Notes under the pieces: model-generated
The model's input: only the letters and a program-made list of their open reading frames with translations
Databases searched by the model: none
What the model was told of the DNA's origin: nothing
Translations under genes and position numbers: made by a program
Assembly (NCBI GenBank): GCA_013299115.1
Contig: JAAFKA010000013.1
Span: forward strand, 1 to 64,000
Direction of reading: 5' to 3'
Length of the DNA stretch: 64,000 bases
Source: Cytophagales bacterium
Lineage (GTDB): Bacteria > Bacteroidota > Bacteroidia > Cytophagales > Thermoflexibacteraceae
Part shown: in pieces, positions 51,538-60,144 of the stretch
Layout of the letters: every line of letters begins with the position of its first letter
How positions within the stretch are numbered: position 1 is the stretch's first letter

Positions 51538-54500
51538 TTACACCTCCGCCACCAACTCCTCCTTTCCTTTCCCTCCCCACCCTTGCACTTTATCTTTCAC
51601 CCAATCCACCGAACTATACATCAGCGGCACAAGCACAATCGTCAAAAACATAGACGAACTCAAACCACCCACCAACACCCACGCCAAGCCATTTTTCCAC
51701 TCTGCCCCTGCCCCCGTAGCTGTCGCAATCGGCAACATACCAATCACCATCGCAAGCGTAGTCATCAAAATTGGTCGCATTCTTTCCTGCACAGCTTTTA
51801 CCAATGCCTCGTCTGTTTTCATTCCTTCTGCCTTTGCTTGATTGGTAAAATCTACTAATAAAATTGCATTTTTTGCTACCAAACCTAACAACATAATCAT
51901 ACCTAACATAGTGAAAATTCCCATATTATTCAATGTAAGATTTAAGGCTAATAATGCACCAATTAAAGCAACAGGAATAGAAAATAAAACCACAAAAGGG
52001 TAAATAAAATTATCGTACAAGGCAACCATAATCAAATAAACCGAAATAATAGAGATAAGCAAGGCAATTCCCAAAGCCCCAAAACTTTCATTTTGGTTTT
52101 TAATATCTCCTCCCCAAGCCATAGAAATATCGGCAGGCAGAGGATTTTCGTCTATTGCTTTCTGAATACCCGCAGCCACAGTTCCCGAACCTGCACCCAA
52201 CACACCGCAACTCAACGTAACCGAAGTTTTGCGATTTCTACGTTCCAATACCGAAAAACCTTTGCTTTCTGTAATATTGGCAAACTCCGACAATTTCACT
52301 TGTTGCCCAATATTATTCGTAAAACTAATATTTCTTACATCATCAATATTTTTGCGGTCAAAGGCATCGAGCATTACACGAATATCATATTCTGTTCCGT
52401 TTTCTCTGAACTTCGAATCGTTGTTGCCTGTAAAACCATTTTGCAAAGTGCCACCTACAAGGTCTAAACTTAGCCCCAAATCTGCCATTTTTTTGCGGTC
52501 AATATCAATTTTGATTTCTGGATTTCCGCCTTCCGATGAAAGTTTTACATTGTTTGTTCCATTTACATTTTCTACCAAAGTTTTCAACACTTGTGCCGTT
52601 GCCATCACTTTATTGTAGTCATTACCACCCAAAATTATTTCTATTGGATTGGTGCTTGCAGCCATTCCCAGTACCAAAACAGAGGTTTTTACACCTGCAA
52701 ATTTTTGTTCAATTTCTTTCTTCACCCCCATCATATATATGTAGGTAGGCATTGCAAAAGTTTTTTCTGTCCCCACAATAATTTCAGATTTATAAGCACT
52801 GCCAGCACCCAAACTGCCTGTAAAACTTGCCCCACCAATGTTGGTAGAAATAAAATTTATTTCATCTTTTTGGACAAGTATGTCTTCTATTTGTTTGGTT
52901 ATCAAGTTATTAGCTTGCAAATTTGTTTTGTTGTCATATTCCAATTTGAGCAAAAACTTGTGGTCGTCTCCTTCCTTAAAAAATTCTTCGCCCATAATTC
53001 CCAAGCCCATCATCCAGCCTGTTGCCACAAAAAAACTTGCTATCCACACAAAACCAATGATTTTATGCCCCAAAAACCACGCCACCAAATTGGCATACAA
53101 ATTGGTAAAACCTGTAATAAATTTCTCAAATTGTATCAAAATCCACTGCAAAGGATTTTTCGGATTTAAGTGTGTAAGTTTAGCAAAACGTGAAGCCAAC
53201 AAAGGTGTTATCGTAAAACAAACAAACAAACTTAGCAAAGTTGATACCACCACCACGACTGCATACTGCCTTAAAACATCAGAAATTACACTTTCTACAA
53301 ACGTAATTGGCAAGAAAACTACCACATCCACCATCGTAATAGACAATGCTGTAAAACCAATTTCATTACGTCCATCGAGGGCAGCTTGTCGGGCATTTTT
53401 GCCCATTTCCAAATGTCGATAAATATTTTCTAAGACCACAATACTGTCATCAACCAAAATTCCAATCACCAAACTCATTCCCAATAAGGTCATTAAATTC
53501 AACGTATAGCCTAAAAAGTACATGGCAATAAAAGTAGAAATTAAGGAAGCTGGAATTGCGACTAAGACAATCAAAGCATTTCTTAAACTATGCAAAAATA
53601 ACAACATCACAACAGCTACTAAGGCTATCGCAATTTCCAAATCGTGAGTTACAGCATCAACTGCATTCAAAGTAAAAATACTACTGTCATCAGAAATAAT
53701 AAATTTTACGTTTTGTGTAGTGTAGTTTTTTTCTACTTCTGACAACTTTTCACGTACTAATTGGCTAATTTCTACGGTGTTTGCATCTGATTGTTTTTTC
53801 AAAAAGATACCCAAACCATTTTTGCCATTATACCTACAAATGCTGGCTGTTTCAGCTATTCCGTCTGTAATATTTGCCACATTTTTTAAATAAATTGGGC
53901 TGTTATTTTCTGTTTTAATCACCAAATTTTGCAAATCTTCTATGCTTTGAAATTTACCCGCCAACCGTACAGTCATTTGCTCATTTGCCTGTTTTACTTT
54001 GCCTGTCGGAAATTCCAAATTTGCCTGCCCAATAGCTTGCGAGATTTGTAACAAAGACAAACCATAATATTTTAGCTGATTTTGGTTTACGTCAATTCGA
54101 ATTTCACGAGTTTCGCCACCTACCAAATCAATGGTAGCCACCCCTTTAATTTGCTGCATTTGGGGTAAAATTTCGTCTTTCATACGTTGCCTAAATTCTC
54201 TATCGGGCAAATCGGAAGTCGCCAACAAAGTCAAAATGGGCATATCACTCATCGCAACCTTAGAAATATTTGAAGTTTTTACTTCCTTCGGCATATCAGC
54301 CCTCACGTTGTTGATGCTGCGTTGTGCTTGTTGAATAGTCAAATCGAGGTCTGTGCCGTATTTGAAATTAACAACCACCAAAGAATAACTTTCCATCGAT
54401 GTCGATGTAATATCTTTGACGTTTTCTAAATTTGTTGCAGCCTCCTCAATTTTCTTTGTAACCTGTTGTTCCACCTCCGAAGGCGAAGCCCCAGGGTAAG

Positions 54501-54648
54501 CCGTAGCAATGGTAATGATAGGCTCTGAAAATTTTGGCAGCAATTCATAACTCAATTTTGAGTAAGCCAACATTCCGCCTCCTATCAAAATCGTAAAAAT
54601 TACGATAATCAAGGAAGGTCTTTTTATGGATAATTCTGTGAGTGTCAT
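51538..54648 (-). CDS. RND efflux pump, multidrug (HAE1) type
   Basis: A 1036-residue inner-membrane RND transporter. The start MTLTELSIKRPSLIIVIFTIL is a standard first helix. The proton-relay segment GILVDDSIVVLENIYRHLEMG carries the Asp-Asp pair of TM4 in the hydrophobe/amphiphile branch, unlike heavy-metal (CzcA) pumps. Duplicated halves, two large periplasmic loops and a second-half GLVAKNAILLVDFTNQAKAEG complete it. It exports drugs, lipids or dyes through the adaptor and TolC genes of the same operon. It is the last gene transcribed. Confidence 0.95.
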   Translation of the reverse strand: MTLTELSIKRPSLIIVIFTILIGGGMLAYSKLSYELLPKFSEPIITIATAYPGASPSEVEQQVTKKIEEAATNLENVKDITSTSMESYSLVVVNFKYGTDLDLTIQQAQRSINNVRADMPKEVKTSNISKVAMSDMPILTLLATSDLPDREFRQRMKDEILPQMQQIKGVATIDLVGGETREIRIDVNQNQLKYYGLSLLQISQAIGQANLEFPTGKVKQANEQMTVRLAGKFQSIEDLQNLVIKTENNSPIYLKNVANITDGIAETASICRYNGKNGLGIFLKKQSDANTVEISQLVREKLSEVEKNYTTQNVKFIISDDSSIFTLNAVDAVTHDLEIAIALVAVVMLLFLHSLRNALIVLVAIPASLISTFIAMYFLGYTLNLMTLLGMSLVIGILVDDSIVVLENIYRHLEMGKNARQAALDGRNEIGFTALSITMVDVVVFLPITFVESVISDVLRQYAVVVVVSTLLSLFVCFTITPLLASRFAKLTHLNPKNPLQWILIQFEKFITGFTNLYANLVAWFLGHKIIGFVWIASFFVATGWMMGLGIMGEEFFKEGDDHKFLLKLEYDNKTNLQANNLITKQIEDILVQKDEINFISTNIGGASFTGSLGAGSAYKSEIIVGTEKTFAMPTYIYMMGVKKEIEQKFAGVKTSVLVLGMAASTNPIEIILGGNDYNKVMATAQVLKTLVENVNGTNNVKLSSEGGNPEIKIDIDRKKMADLGLSLDLVGGTLQNGFTGNNDSKFRENGTEYDIRVMLDAFDRKNIDDVRNISFTNNIGQQVKLSEFANITESKGFSVLERRNRKTSVTLSCGVLGAGSGTVAAGIQKAIDENPLPADISMAWGGDIKNQNESFGALGIALLISIISVYLIMVALYDNFIYPFVVLFSIPVALIGALLALNLTLNNMGIFTMLGMIMLLGLVAKNAILLVDFTNQAKAEGMKTDEALVKAVQERMRPILMTTLAMVIGMLPIATATGAGAEWKNGLAWVLVGGLSSSMFLTIVLVPLMYSSVDWVKDKVQGWGGKGKEELVAEV

Positions 54649-54666
54649 CGTTTTGTGTTTCTGTAG

Positions 54667-54804
54667 CTACGGACTTTAGTCCGTAGTATTTTGTAATAAT
54701 TTATGTGCAAATCAAATGTGTTGAGGGTTGCTACAACCCCAACCTACTTTCGGTTGTAGCAACCGAAAGCACTTTTCTGTGTTATATGCGGACTAAAGTC
54801 CGCA
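54667..54804. repeat. cluster of three hairpins, GTAG-footed REP-like family
   Basis: ctacggactttagtccgtag (54667-54686) is preceded by ctGTAG; ctttcggttgtagcaaccgaaag-type hairpin at 54747-54769; and tgcggactaaagtccgca (54787-54804) followed by CTACAG, the inverted foot. They lie in the gap between the adaptor and pump genes. Confidence 0.8.
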
Positions 54805-54810
54805 CTACAG

Positions 54811-55869
54811 TTATTTTGTTACTGCTGTTCCGTTTTGCAAATTGATTTGTCCTGTTGTGATAACTTCCTCATTTTCAACAAGTCCTGATACAATTTCATA
54901 GCTATCATTGGTGGCAATACCTAAAACAACCTCTTTCAAAACTGCCTTTTCGTTCTCAAAAACATAGACTTGGGGCTGCTTGATAGTGCCGACTAAAGCT
55001 GTTTTTGGTATGGTCAAAGCATTGGTTTGCAAACTTTTTTCTTGTTTCACGTACCCATACATACCTACACGAAGTAAATTTGAAGCATTATTTAAGTTAT
55101 TCTGCACCAAAATTTGTACTGTATAATTATGGTTTGCATCATCTTTAACCGAAATTAAAGACACAGTTCCCTTAAATTCTACCTCTTGAAAAACATCTGT
55201 TTTTACAGTTAGCACTTGCCCAACCTTAAAATTTGCAATTTCTTTTTCAGGAATTTTAATGAGTAACTTCAAAGTTGCAATGTCCGTTAGTTGAATTAAA
55301 GGATTTCCTGCATTGATTACCGAGCCTAATTCAAATAATTTTGCTGTTACAATGCCCGAAAAAGGTGAAATTATTGATGTACTTTTTAGTTGTTTTTGCA
55401 ATATTTTTACTTGACTTTCTGCTGTTTTTTCTGCCAAAATAGCCTTATTCAGTTGCATTTGAGTTACCGCATCACCTTTTGCAAGGGTTTCGTAATTTTT
55501 GCGGTCATTCGTTGCATCTGTGTAGCTTGCTTCGGCTGCCAACAACTGATAACGCAATAATTCATCATCAATTTTGGCAATTTGATTGCCTTCTCCAATC
55601 ATTTCGCCTTCTTTTACGCCTGAGGAAACCACTTTTCCGTTTGCCTCACTCAACACTTGTACCTCCTTGTTGGCTGCAAAAACACCCAAAAATTGTTGAG
55701 CATTGCCCAAATCTTGTTTGCTAACAATGGCTGTTTTTACCAAAACCTTCGTGGTTTTGTCTTTTTTGCTTACCTGTGCTTCGGCAATTTCTTTGTTTGC
55801 CAATAATTTCCAAGCTGTGGCTGCGGAAATGGCAGCTATAACCAAAATGGCTAAAATTATTTTTTTCAT
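54811..55869 (-). CDS. RND efflux periplasmic adaptor (HlyD/AcrA family)
   Basis: A 352-residue adaptor. A short N-terminal anchor (MKKIILAILVIAAISAATAW) is followed by barrel-sandwich (GKVVSSGVKEGEMIGEGNQIAK), coiled-coil hairpin (~110-165), and beta-barrel (IPEKEIANFKVGQVLTVKT) segments in family order. It bridges the pump (downstream) and the TolC channel (upstream) of the operon. There is no lipobox, so it is anchored by the helix. Confidence 0.93.
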   Translation of the reverse strand: MKKIILAILVIAAISAATAWKLLANKEIAEAQVSKKDKTTKVLVKTAIVSKQDLGNAQQFLGVFAANKEVQVLSEANGKVVSSGVKEGEMIGEGNQIAKIDDELLRYQLLAAEASYTDATNDRKNYETLAKGDAVTQMQLNKAILAEKTAESQVKILQKQLKSTSIISPFSGIVTAKLFELGSVINAGNPLIQLTDIATLKLLIKIPEKEIANFKVGQVLTVKTDVFQEVEFKGTVSLISVKDDANHNYTVQILVQNNLNNASNLLRVGMYGYVKQEKSLQTNALTIPKTALVGTIKQPQVYVFENEKAVLKEVVLGIATNDSYEIVSGLVENEEVITTGQINLQNGTAVTK

Positions 55870-55902
55870 ACGTTTTGTGTTTTAGATTTTTAAATCTGTA
55901 GC

Positions 55903-55950
55903 GGCGGACTTTAGTCCGCCTGTTTATTTTCTGCGAGCTAAAGCTCGCAG
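55903..55950. repeat. two REP-like hairpins in the adaptor-ACP gap
   Basis: ggcggactttagtccgcc (55903-55920), preceded by ctGTAGc, and ctgcgagctaaagctcgcag (55931-55950), followed by CTACAG (inverted foot). The two face each other as an inverted pair. Confidence 0.85.
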
Positions 55951-55959
55951 CTACAGAAA

Positions 55960-56193
55960 TTATACTATTTTATACTGCAAATACTGTTTTAGATTTTGGA
56001 TAGTTACCAATCTTTCCCATTCCAAATCCTCTATCTGCACCTCAAATTGCTGTTCTAATTCGTTGAGCAACAAGGCAGTTTCCAAACTATCCAGCCCCAA
56101 ATCTTTTTTGAGATTCCTGTTCGGCTGAATTTGTGATTTTGGTACGCCAACTTTTACCAAAGTTTTTTTGAGTTTTTGCGTGATGTTTTTCAT
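55960..56193 (-). CDS. acyl carrier protein within the RND operon
   Basis: A 77-residue acyl carrier protein. The phosphopantetheine site is Ser36 in DLGLDSLETA, with the usual helical halves either side (KDLGLDSLE.. and FEVQIEDLEWERLVTIQNL). It carries acyl groups for fatty-acid, polyketide or lipid-modifying enzymes. It is not the primary FabF-linked ACP, as no fab genes are near. It sits between the TolC and adaptor genes on one strand, so it is likely cotranscribed with them. A link to lipid or aryl-polyene-type product export is possible. Confidence 0.88.
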   Translation of the reverse strand: MKNITQKLKKTLVKVGVPKSQIQPNRNLKKDLGLDSLETALLLNELEQQFEVQIEDLEWERLVTIQNLKQYLQYKIV

Positions 56194-56213
56194 AGGTTTT
56201 GTGTTTGTTTTAT

Positions 56214-56545
56214 CTGTAGCTGCGGGCTTTAGCCCGCAGAAATTACCACCTGCGGATTTCAGTCCGCAGAAATTACCACCTGCGGATTTCAGTCCGCAGA
56301 AATTACCACCTGCGGATTTCAGTCCGCAGAAATTACCACCTGCGGATTTCAGTCCGCAGAAATTACCACCTGCGGATTTCAGTCCGCAGAAATTACCACC
56401 TGCGGATTTCAGTCCGCAGAAATTACCACCTGCGGATTTCAGTCCGCAGAAATTACCACCTGCGGATTTCAGTCCGCAGAAATTACCACCTGCGGATTTC
56501 AGCCCGCAGAAATTACTACCTGCGGGCTAAAGCCCGCAGCTACAG
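56214..56545. repeat. array of 11 tandem REP-like hairpins, 30-bp period
   Basis: Eleven hairpins start at 56220, 56250 and so on to 56520, each about 20 bases (ctgcggatttcagtccgcag in the middle units). The spacing aaattaccac is constant. The outer units carry perfect stems (gggctttagccc and gggctaaagccc), while the middle ones have a small internal mismatch (gga..tcc with tttca). The array is bounded by ctGTAG at the left and CTACAG at the right, so it is one symmetric structure. It fills the whole 353-base gap between the TolC and ACP genes. A repeated FSPQKLPPAD frame through it is a by-product. Confidence 0.95.
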
Positions 56546-56546
56546 T

Positions 56547-57929
56547 TTAATTCGTCAATAAATTTCCTGTAACTTTTTTGAGTTCCAATTCTGCCATTCG
56601 CAATTTTACCAACTCTGTCAAAAAATTTGTTTGTGCCTCTTTCAAAGAATTTTCGGCACTAATAATTTCTGAAATCGGCAATATTCCTGCTTTATATTGC
56701 AACTGTAAGTTTTCATAGTTTTTTTGTGCCAATGCTAAATTTTCACGTTGGGCTGCAAGGGAAACCTTGCTCTGGGCATATTGGTTTTGTGCATTTGAGG
56801 TTTGCATTTCTATATTTTGGGTGAGTAATTGCCTTTGTTTTTGCAATTTTTCTAACTCAAAATTCTTTGTTTTTACCTCATTATATTTCCTTAGTCCGTC
56901 AAAAATGGGTATGTTCAACTGCAAACCTACATAAGTGGTCGGATACCAGCTGGTGCCTGCATTTTTCTCGAAGGGATTGAAAGTATTGTTGAAAGCTGAA
57001 TGTCCCCACGAGGCGAAGGCTGCTAAGGTGGGCAAATAACCAACCTTGATACTTTCCTTTTGGAGAGTGAGCAACGTAAAATTTTGCTCCAACAGTTGCA
57101 AATCTGTTCGCAAACCTGTTTGATTATTCTGACTTTCATTACTTGTTTCTGTTTCTGCAATGGTTTTGTCTATGCTAATTTCTTCGGTTTGTGGCAAATT
57201 AAGTTGCAATTTTAAAGCATTAAGTAACTGTTTTTCAACAACTTGCAAATTTTGATAACTTGTTTGCAAATTTTGTTTATTCACTTTCAGCCTGTCAATG
57301 TCTAATTGTTTTGCCATTCCGCCTTTTTGCAACAGTTCTGTAACAGCCAATAATTTGTCTATGCTTGCCATATTTGCTTGCAAAAATTCGGCTTGTTTGG
57401 CAACGGTTTGCAAATTGTAATAGGTTGCCGAAACCGAATAAATCACATTTTCTTTTGCTTCTTTTACTTGCAAAGTTGTAAGATTTGCACCTGCTTTAGC
57501 TGCCTTCGTTGCCAAAAAAACGGAAGGATTGTAGATAATTTGCGAAGCCGAAAAAGTTGCACTTGTCGTTTGTGGCACACCAAACTGCACAGGAATTTTT
57601 TCGCCCGGTCTGCCCAAAATTTCCCCAGGTAAAATTTGTACTGGAATTTGCAACATATATTGGTACTGCCCCACAAAGTCAATTTTAGGCAATAAATTTG
57701 AATAAACTTCACGAACCTTACTTGCTGCTATTTCTCTATCTAATTCTGCATTTGCAATATTGATATTGTTTTGCAAGGCTTTTTCGAGAATTTGTGGCAA
57801 AGTTAAGTTAGCATTTTGGGCTTTGCCTGAAAAAGTCAATAATGCAAAAAAGAATAACAAATAAATTTTGTATGGTCTTTGTTTGACCTTACAGCCTAAA
57901 GGCTGTGGTACAGAAAAATATGATTTCAT
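56547..57929 (-). CDS. TolC-family outer membrane efflux protein
   Basis: A 460-residue channel protein with the alpha-barrel/coiled-coil repeat structure of TolC: LTLPQILEKALQNNINI at the start, then long helical halves with AATYYNLQTVAKQ-type and LAQKNYENLQLQYKAGILPISEIISAENSLKEAQ blocks. The first ~22 residues (MKSYFSVPQPLGCKVKQ..) precede a hydrophobic signal peptide and are encoded by DNA resembling the MITE core and a cagcctttaggctg hairpin. No alternative ATG exists before the signal peptide. It is the first gene of the efflux operon (TolC, ACP, adaptor, pump). Confidence 0.9.
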   Translation of the reverse strand: MKSYFSVPQPLGCKVKQRPYKIYLLFFFALLTFSGKAQNANLTLPQILEKALQNNINIANAELDREIAASKVREVYSNLLPKIDFVGQYQYMLQIPVQILPGEILGRPGEKIPVQFGVPQTTSATFSASQIIYNPSVFLATKAAKAGANLTTLQVKEAKENVIYSVSATYYNLQTVAKQAEFLQANMASIDKLLAVTELLQKGGMAKQLDIDRLKVNKQNLQTSYQNLQVVEKQLLNALKLQLNLPQTEEISIDKTIAETETSNESQNNQTGLRTDLQLLEQNFTLLTLQKESIKVGYLPTLAAFASWGHSAFNNTFNPFEKNAGTSWYPTTYVGLQLNIPIFDGLRKYNEVKTKNFELEKLQKQRQLLTQNIEMQTSNAQNQYAQSKVSLAAQRENLALAQKNYENLQLQYKAGILPISEIISAENSLKEAQTNFLTELVKLRMAELELKKVTGNLLTN

Positions 57930-58152
57930 CTTACAATTTCGTTTTAATGTATTGATTTAATTTTTTGATTTAAAAATTTGTTTAAATTTTGTCTTTCAAA
58001 AAACCTTACAAGGTTTTAGAAACCTTGTAAGGTTTGTATGTTCGTTATGCTGTTGCAAATATAATAGATTAAACGTGAGATTTAAAAATTTGTTTAAAAC
58101 TATTTTATAAAAATATTTTTATTTTTATAAATCATTGATAAACAGCATATTG

Positions 58153-58209
58153 AAGACTAATTTTAGAAATAACATTTCTCAAAGAAATGTTATTTCTAAA
58201 ATTAGTCTT
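58153..58209. repeat. 27-bp perfect palindrome, AACATTTCTT family
   Basis: aagactaattttagaaataa... (58153-58179) pairs exactly with 58183-58209 around a 3-base loop. The core ataacatttct/agaaatgttat is shared with 6783-6815 and 60059-60091, but the outer arms are extended. Confidence 0.9.
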
Positions 58210-58353
58210 TATGGTATTATCTCGATTCGAGTCCATTTCCACGCATAACGAATAATTAAGCAAAGAATTACAACACAAATAGAAAATTACTAAAAAATTG
58301 TAGAATACTTGGAGTTTAAGTGGCGGCGTGATGGGCATGGTTACAGGAGGGTT

Positions 58354-58391
58354 TACGATTGTCAAGGTCTAAAAAGACCATTGCCAACGTA
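58354..58391. repeat. TACGATTGTCAAGG / CCATTGCCAACGTA repeat
   Basis: tacgattgtcaaggtct and agaccattgccaacgta, imperfectly palindromic, as at 46128-46167 and 50365-50400. Confidence 0.75.
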
Positions 58392-58399
58392 AATGTAGT

Positions 58400-58496
58400 G
58401 AAACCTCGGCAGTGGTGCTTTTTTGCACCCTGCCGATGGTTGAACGAAAACAACGAAACCATTGGCAGGGTCTGAAAAGATCACTGCCGAGGTTTC
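58400..58496. repeat. nested inverted repeat, GAAACCTCGGCAGTG type
   Basis: Perfect 15-bp outer arms (gaaacctcggcagtg and cactgccgaggtttc) with inner hairpins (cggcagtggtgc/gcaccctgccg and aaccattggcagggtc). It sits upstream of cvpA. Confidence 0.75.
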
Positions 58497-58642
58497 TTGA
58501 CCACTGCCAAAATTTCTCGTACCTTAAACCAAAAATTAAATATTTTTTTGGAGTATTGCAAACCCCAAACAAAAAAGCTGTTTTTGTTGCTATTTTTGCA
58601 AGGTTTTCTGTTATTTGTGCCACACACAAAACTTTGTAAACC

Positions 58643-59179
58643 ATGATTAATTTAATAGACGTTTTTATCTTGCTTTTATTGGCTTGGGGGGCTTACAAAG
58701 GCTTTCACAAGGGATTTTTTACCGAGTTTCTTTCTTTATTGCTCTTTGTAGTCCTGACCTTGATTGGTTTTAAACTTATCCACGCAGCCTTCGATTTCGA
58801 CAAAGTGCGTGAATATACTTCCAAAGTACCCAAAGCTGTTCCATTTTTCATTTTGTTAGCATTTTTTATAGGCTCTGCCTTGGGGTTGAATATTTGGGGA
58901 CGCAAAAGATTAGAAAAGGACACTCTCAATGTCTTTGATACTTTCGACAATTTTATGGGGTTGCTCTTAGGGCTTTTAAAATATACGTTGGCGTTGAGCA
59001 TCTTGTTTTGGCTCTGCACCAATGTCGGGTTGATTCGCCAAGACTACCAAATTCACAATACCATGTTTTACCCCGCCATGATGAAGTTTTTTAGAAACAT
59101 ACTCGACGTGTCGGGCAATCTGATGCCTTTCTTGCACGATTTGGAAGAGGGAACAAAACAAATTTTAAGGCAAAAATAA
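58643..59179 (+). CDS. CvpA-family membrane protein
   Basis: A 178-residue protein with four hydrophobic segments and the CvpA start MINLIDVFILLLLAWGAYKGFHKGFF (typical D-x8-GxxxGxxxG pattern). Its homologues are named for colicin V production, but the general role is unclear; some are linked to membrane homeostasis. The panB ATG follows 9 bases after its stop, so they probably form an operon. Confidence 0.9.
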   Translation: MINLIDVFILLLLAWGAYKGFHKGFFTEFLSLLLFVVLTLIGFKLIHAAFDFDKVREYTSKVPKAVPFFILLAFFIGSALGLNIWGRKRLEKDTLNVFDTFDNFMGLLLGLLKYTLALSILFWLCTNVGLIRQDYQIHNTMFYPAMMKFFRNILDVSGNLMPFLHDLEEGTKQILRQK

Positions 59180-59188
59180 ACTTACGCT

Positions 59189-60004
59189 ATGTCTGTCCAC
59201 ACAGAAGTAAAAAAAATAACCACGCATCAGCTCCAAATGATGAAAAGTCGGGGCGAAAAAATATCGATGCTTACGGCTTACGACTATTCTATGGCAAAAA
59301 TCATAGACGCAGCAGGTATCGATATTATCCTCGTTGGCGATTCTGCCTCCAACGTCATGGCGGGCAACGAAACGACTTTGCCTATTACCCTCGACCAAAT
59401 GATTTACCACACCAATTCGGTTACAAAGGCAGTGAAAAGGGCTTTTGTTGTGGCAGATATGCCTTTTGGTACGTATCAAGGCGACTCTCACGAAGCCCTG
59501 CGGTCTGCGGTGCGACTGATGAAAGAAGCTGCTGCTCATGCCGTAAAAATGGAGGGAGGCAGCGAAATTAAGGAGTCGGTGGACAGGGTATTGAGTGCTG
59601 GCGTGCCTGTCATGGGGCATTTGGGACTTACCCCTCAATCTATTTACAAATTTGGTACGTACTCTGTTCGGGCAAGAGAGGAGGAGGAAGCTCAAAAACT
59701 GCTGGAAGATGCTTACGTTTTACAGGCTTGTGGCTGTTTTGCCATTGTATTAGAAAAAATACCCTCTGAATTAGCTAAAAAAGTGGCGGAGGAAATCAAA
59801 ATTCCAATCATTGGCATTGGGGCAGGACAAGACGTAGATGGGCAAGTATTGGTAGTTCACGATATGTTGGGGATTAACAAAGAGTTTAAACCTCGTTTTC
59901 TCCGCCGTTATGCCGACTTGCATACCATCATGACCGAAGCCGTGCAACAGTATATCACTGATGTAAGAAATAAAGATTTTCCAAACGAAAAAGAATGTTA
60001 TTAA
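59189..60004 (+). CDS. panB: 3-methyl-2-oxobutanoate hydroxymethyltransferase
   Basis: A 271-residue TIM-barrel enzyme. Hallmarks are [77 protein letters not shown] and [21 protein letters not shown]. It makes ketopantoate from 2-ketoisovalerate and methylene-tetrahydrofolate, the first step to pantothenate. It is cotranscribed with cvpA. Confidence 0.97.
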   Translation: MSVHTEVKKITTHQLQMMKSRGEKISMLTAYDYSMAKIIDAAGIDIILVGDSASNVMAGNETTLPITLDQMIYHTNSVTKAVKRAFVVADMPFGTYQGDSHEALRSAVRLMKEAAAHAVKMEGGSEIKESVDRVLSAGVPVMGHLGLTPQSIYKFGTYSVRAREEEEAQKLLEDAYVLQACGCFAIVLEKIPSELAKKVAEEIKIPIIGIGAGQDVDGQVLVVHDMLGINKEFKPRFLRRYADLHTIMTEAVQQYITDVRNKDFPNEKECY

Positions 60005-60044
60005 TTTGGCTTAACACTTGCAATAATGACAAGCAGGTAGCAGC

Positions 60045-60116
60045 ACAGATGTAATGCAAGAACTAACATTTCTTTAAGAAATGTTAGTTCTAATGAATTT
60101 GCAGCATTGCATCTGT
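60045..60116. repeat. palindromic repeat, AACATTTCTT family, with outer arms
   Basis: A perfect inner stem agaactaacatttctt/aagaaatgttagttct (60059-60091) with outer arms acagatgtaatgc and gcattgcatctgt (one mismatch). It follows panB. The inner core is the same as at 6783-6815. Confidence 0.85.
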
Positions 60117-60144
60117 AGTACTACTACAAGTAAAAATAAGCTGC

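Larger units (their letters stand above)
57930..58642. other. 713-base intergenic region rich in palindromes
   Basis: Between the divergent TolC operon and cvpA. It holds a hairpin aaaccttacaaggtttt../aaaccttgtaaggttt (~58001-58036), the 27-bp perfect palindrome at 58153-58209, the repeat at 58354-58391 and the nested inverted repeat at 58400-58496. A TATATTTG on the minus strand (58063-58056) could be the TolC -7 element, and TATTTTTG at 58591-58598 on the plus strand a cvpA one, but neither has a proper -33. No gene was recognised. Confidence 0.6.

Noticed and set aside
52838-53422. 194-codon frame opposite the RND pump gene
   Set aside because: It is antisense to a well-supported gene and has a low-complexity, Lys/Ser/Thr-rich translation typical of shadow frames.
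56168-56530. Plus-strand frame encoding repeated FSPQKLPPAD units
   Set aside because: It is a translation of the 30-bp hairpin array, which divides evenly by three, so every frame stays open. No start context or homologous protein feature supports it.
56214-56545. CRISPR array
   Set aside because: The 30-bp units are contiguous and nearly identical with a constant 10-base linker; there are no variable spacers and no cas genes.
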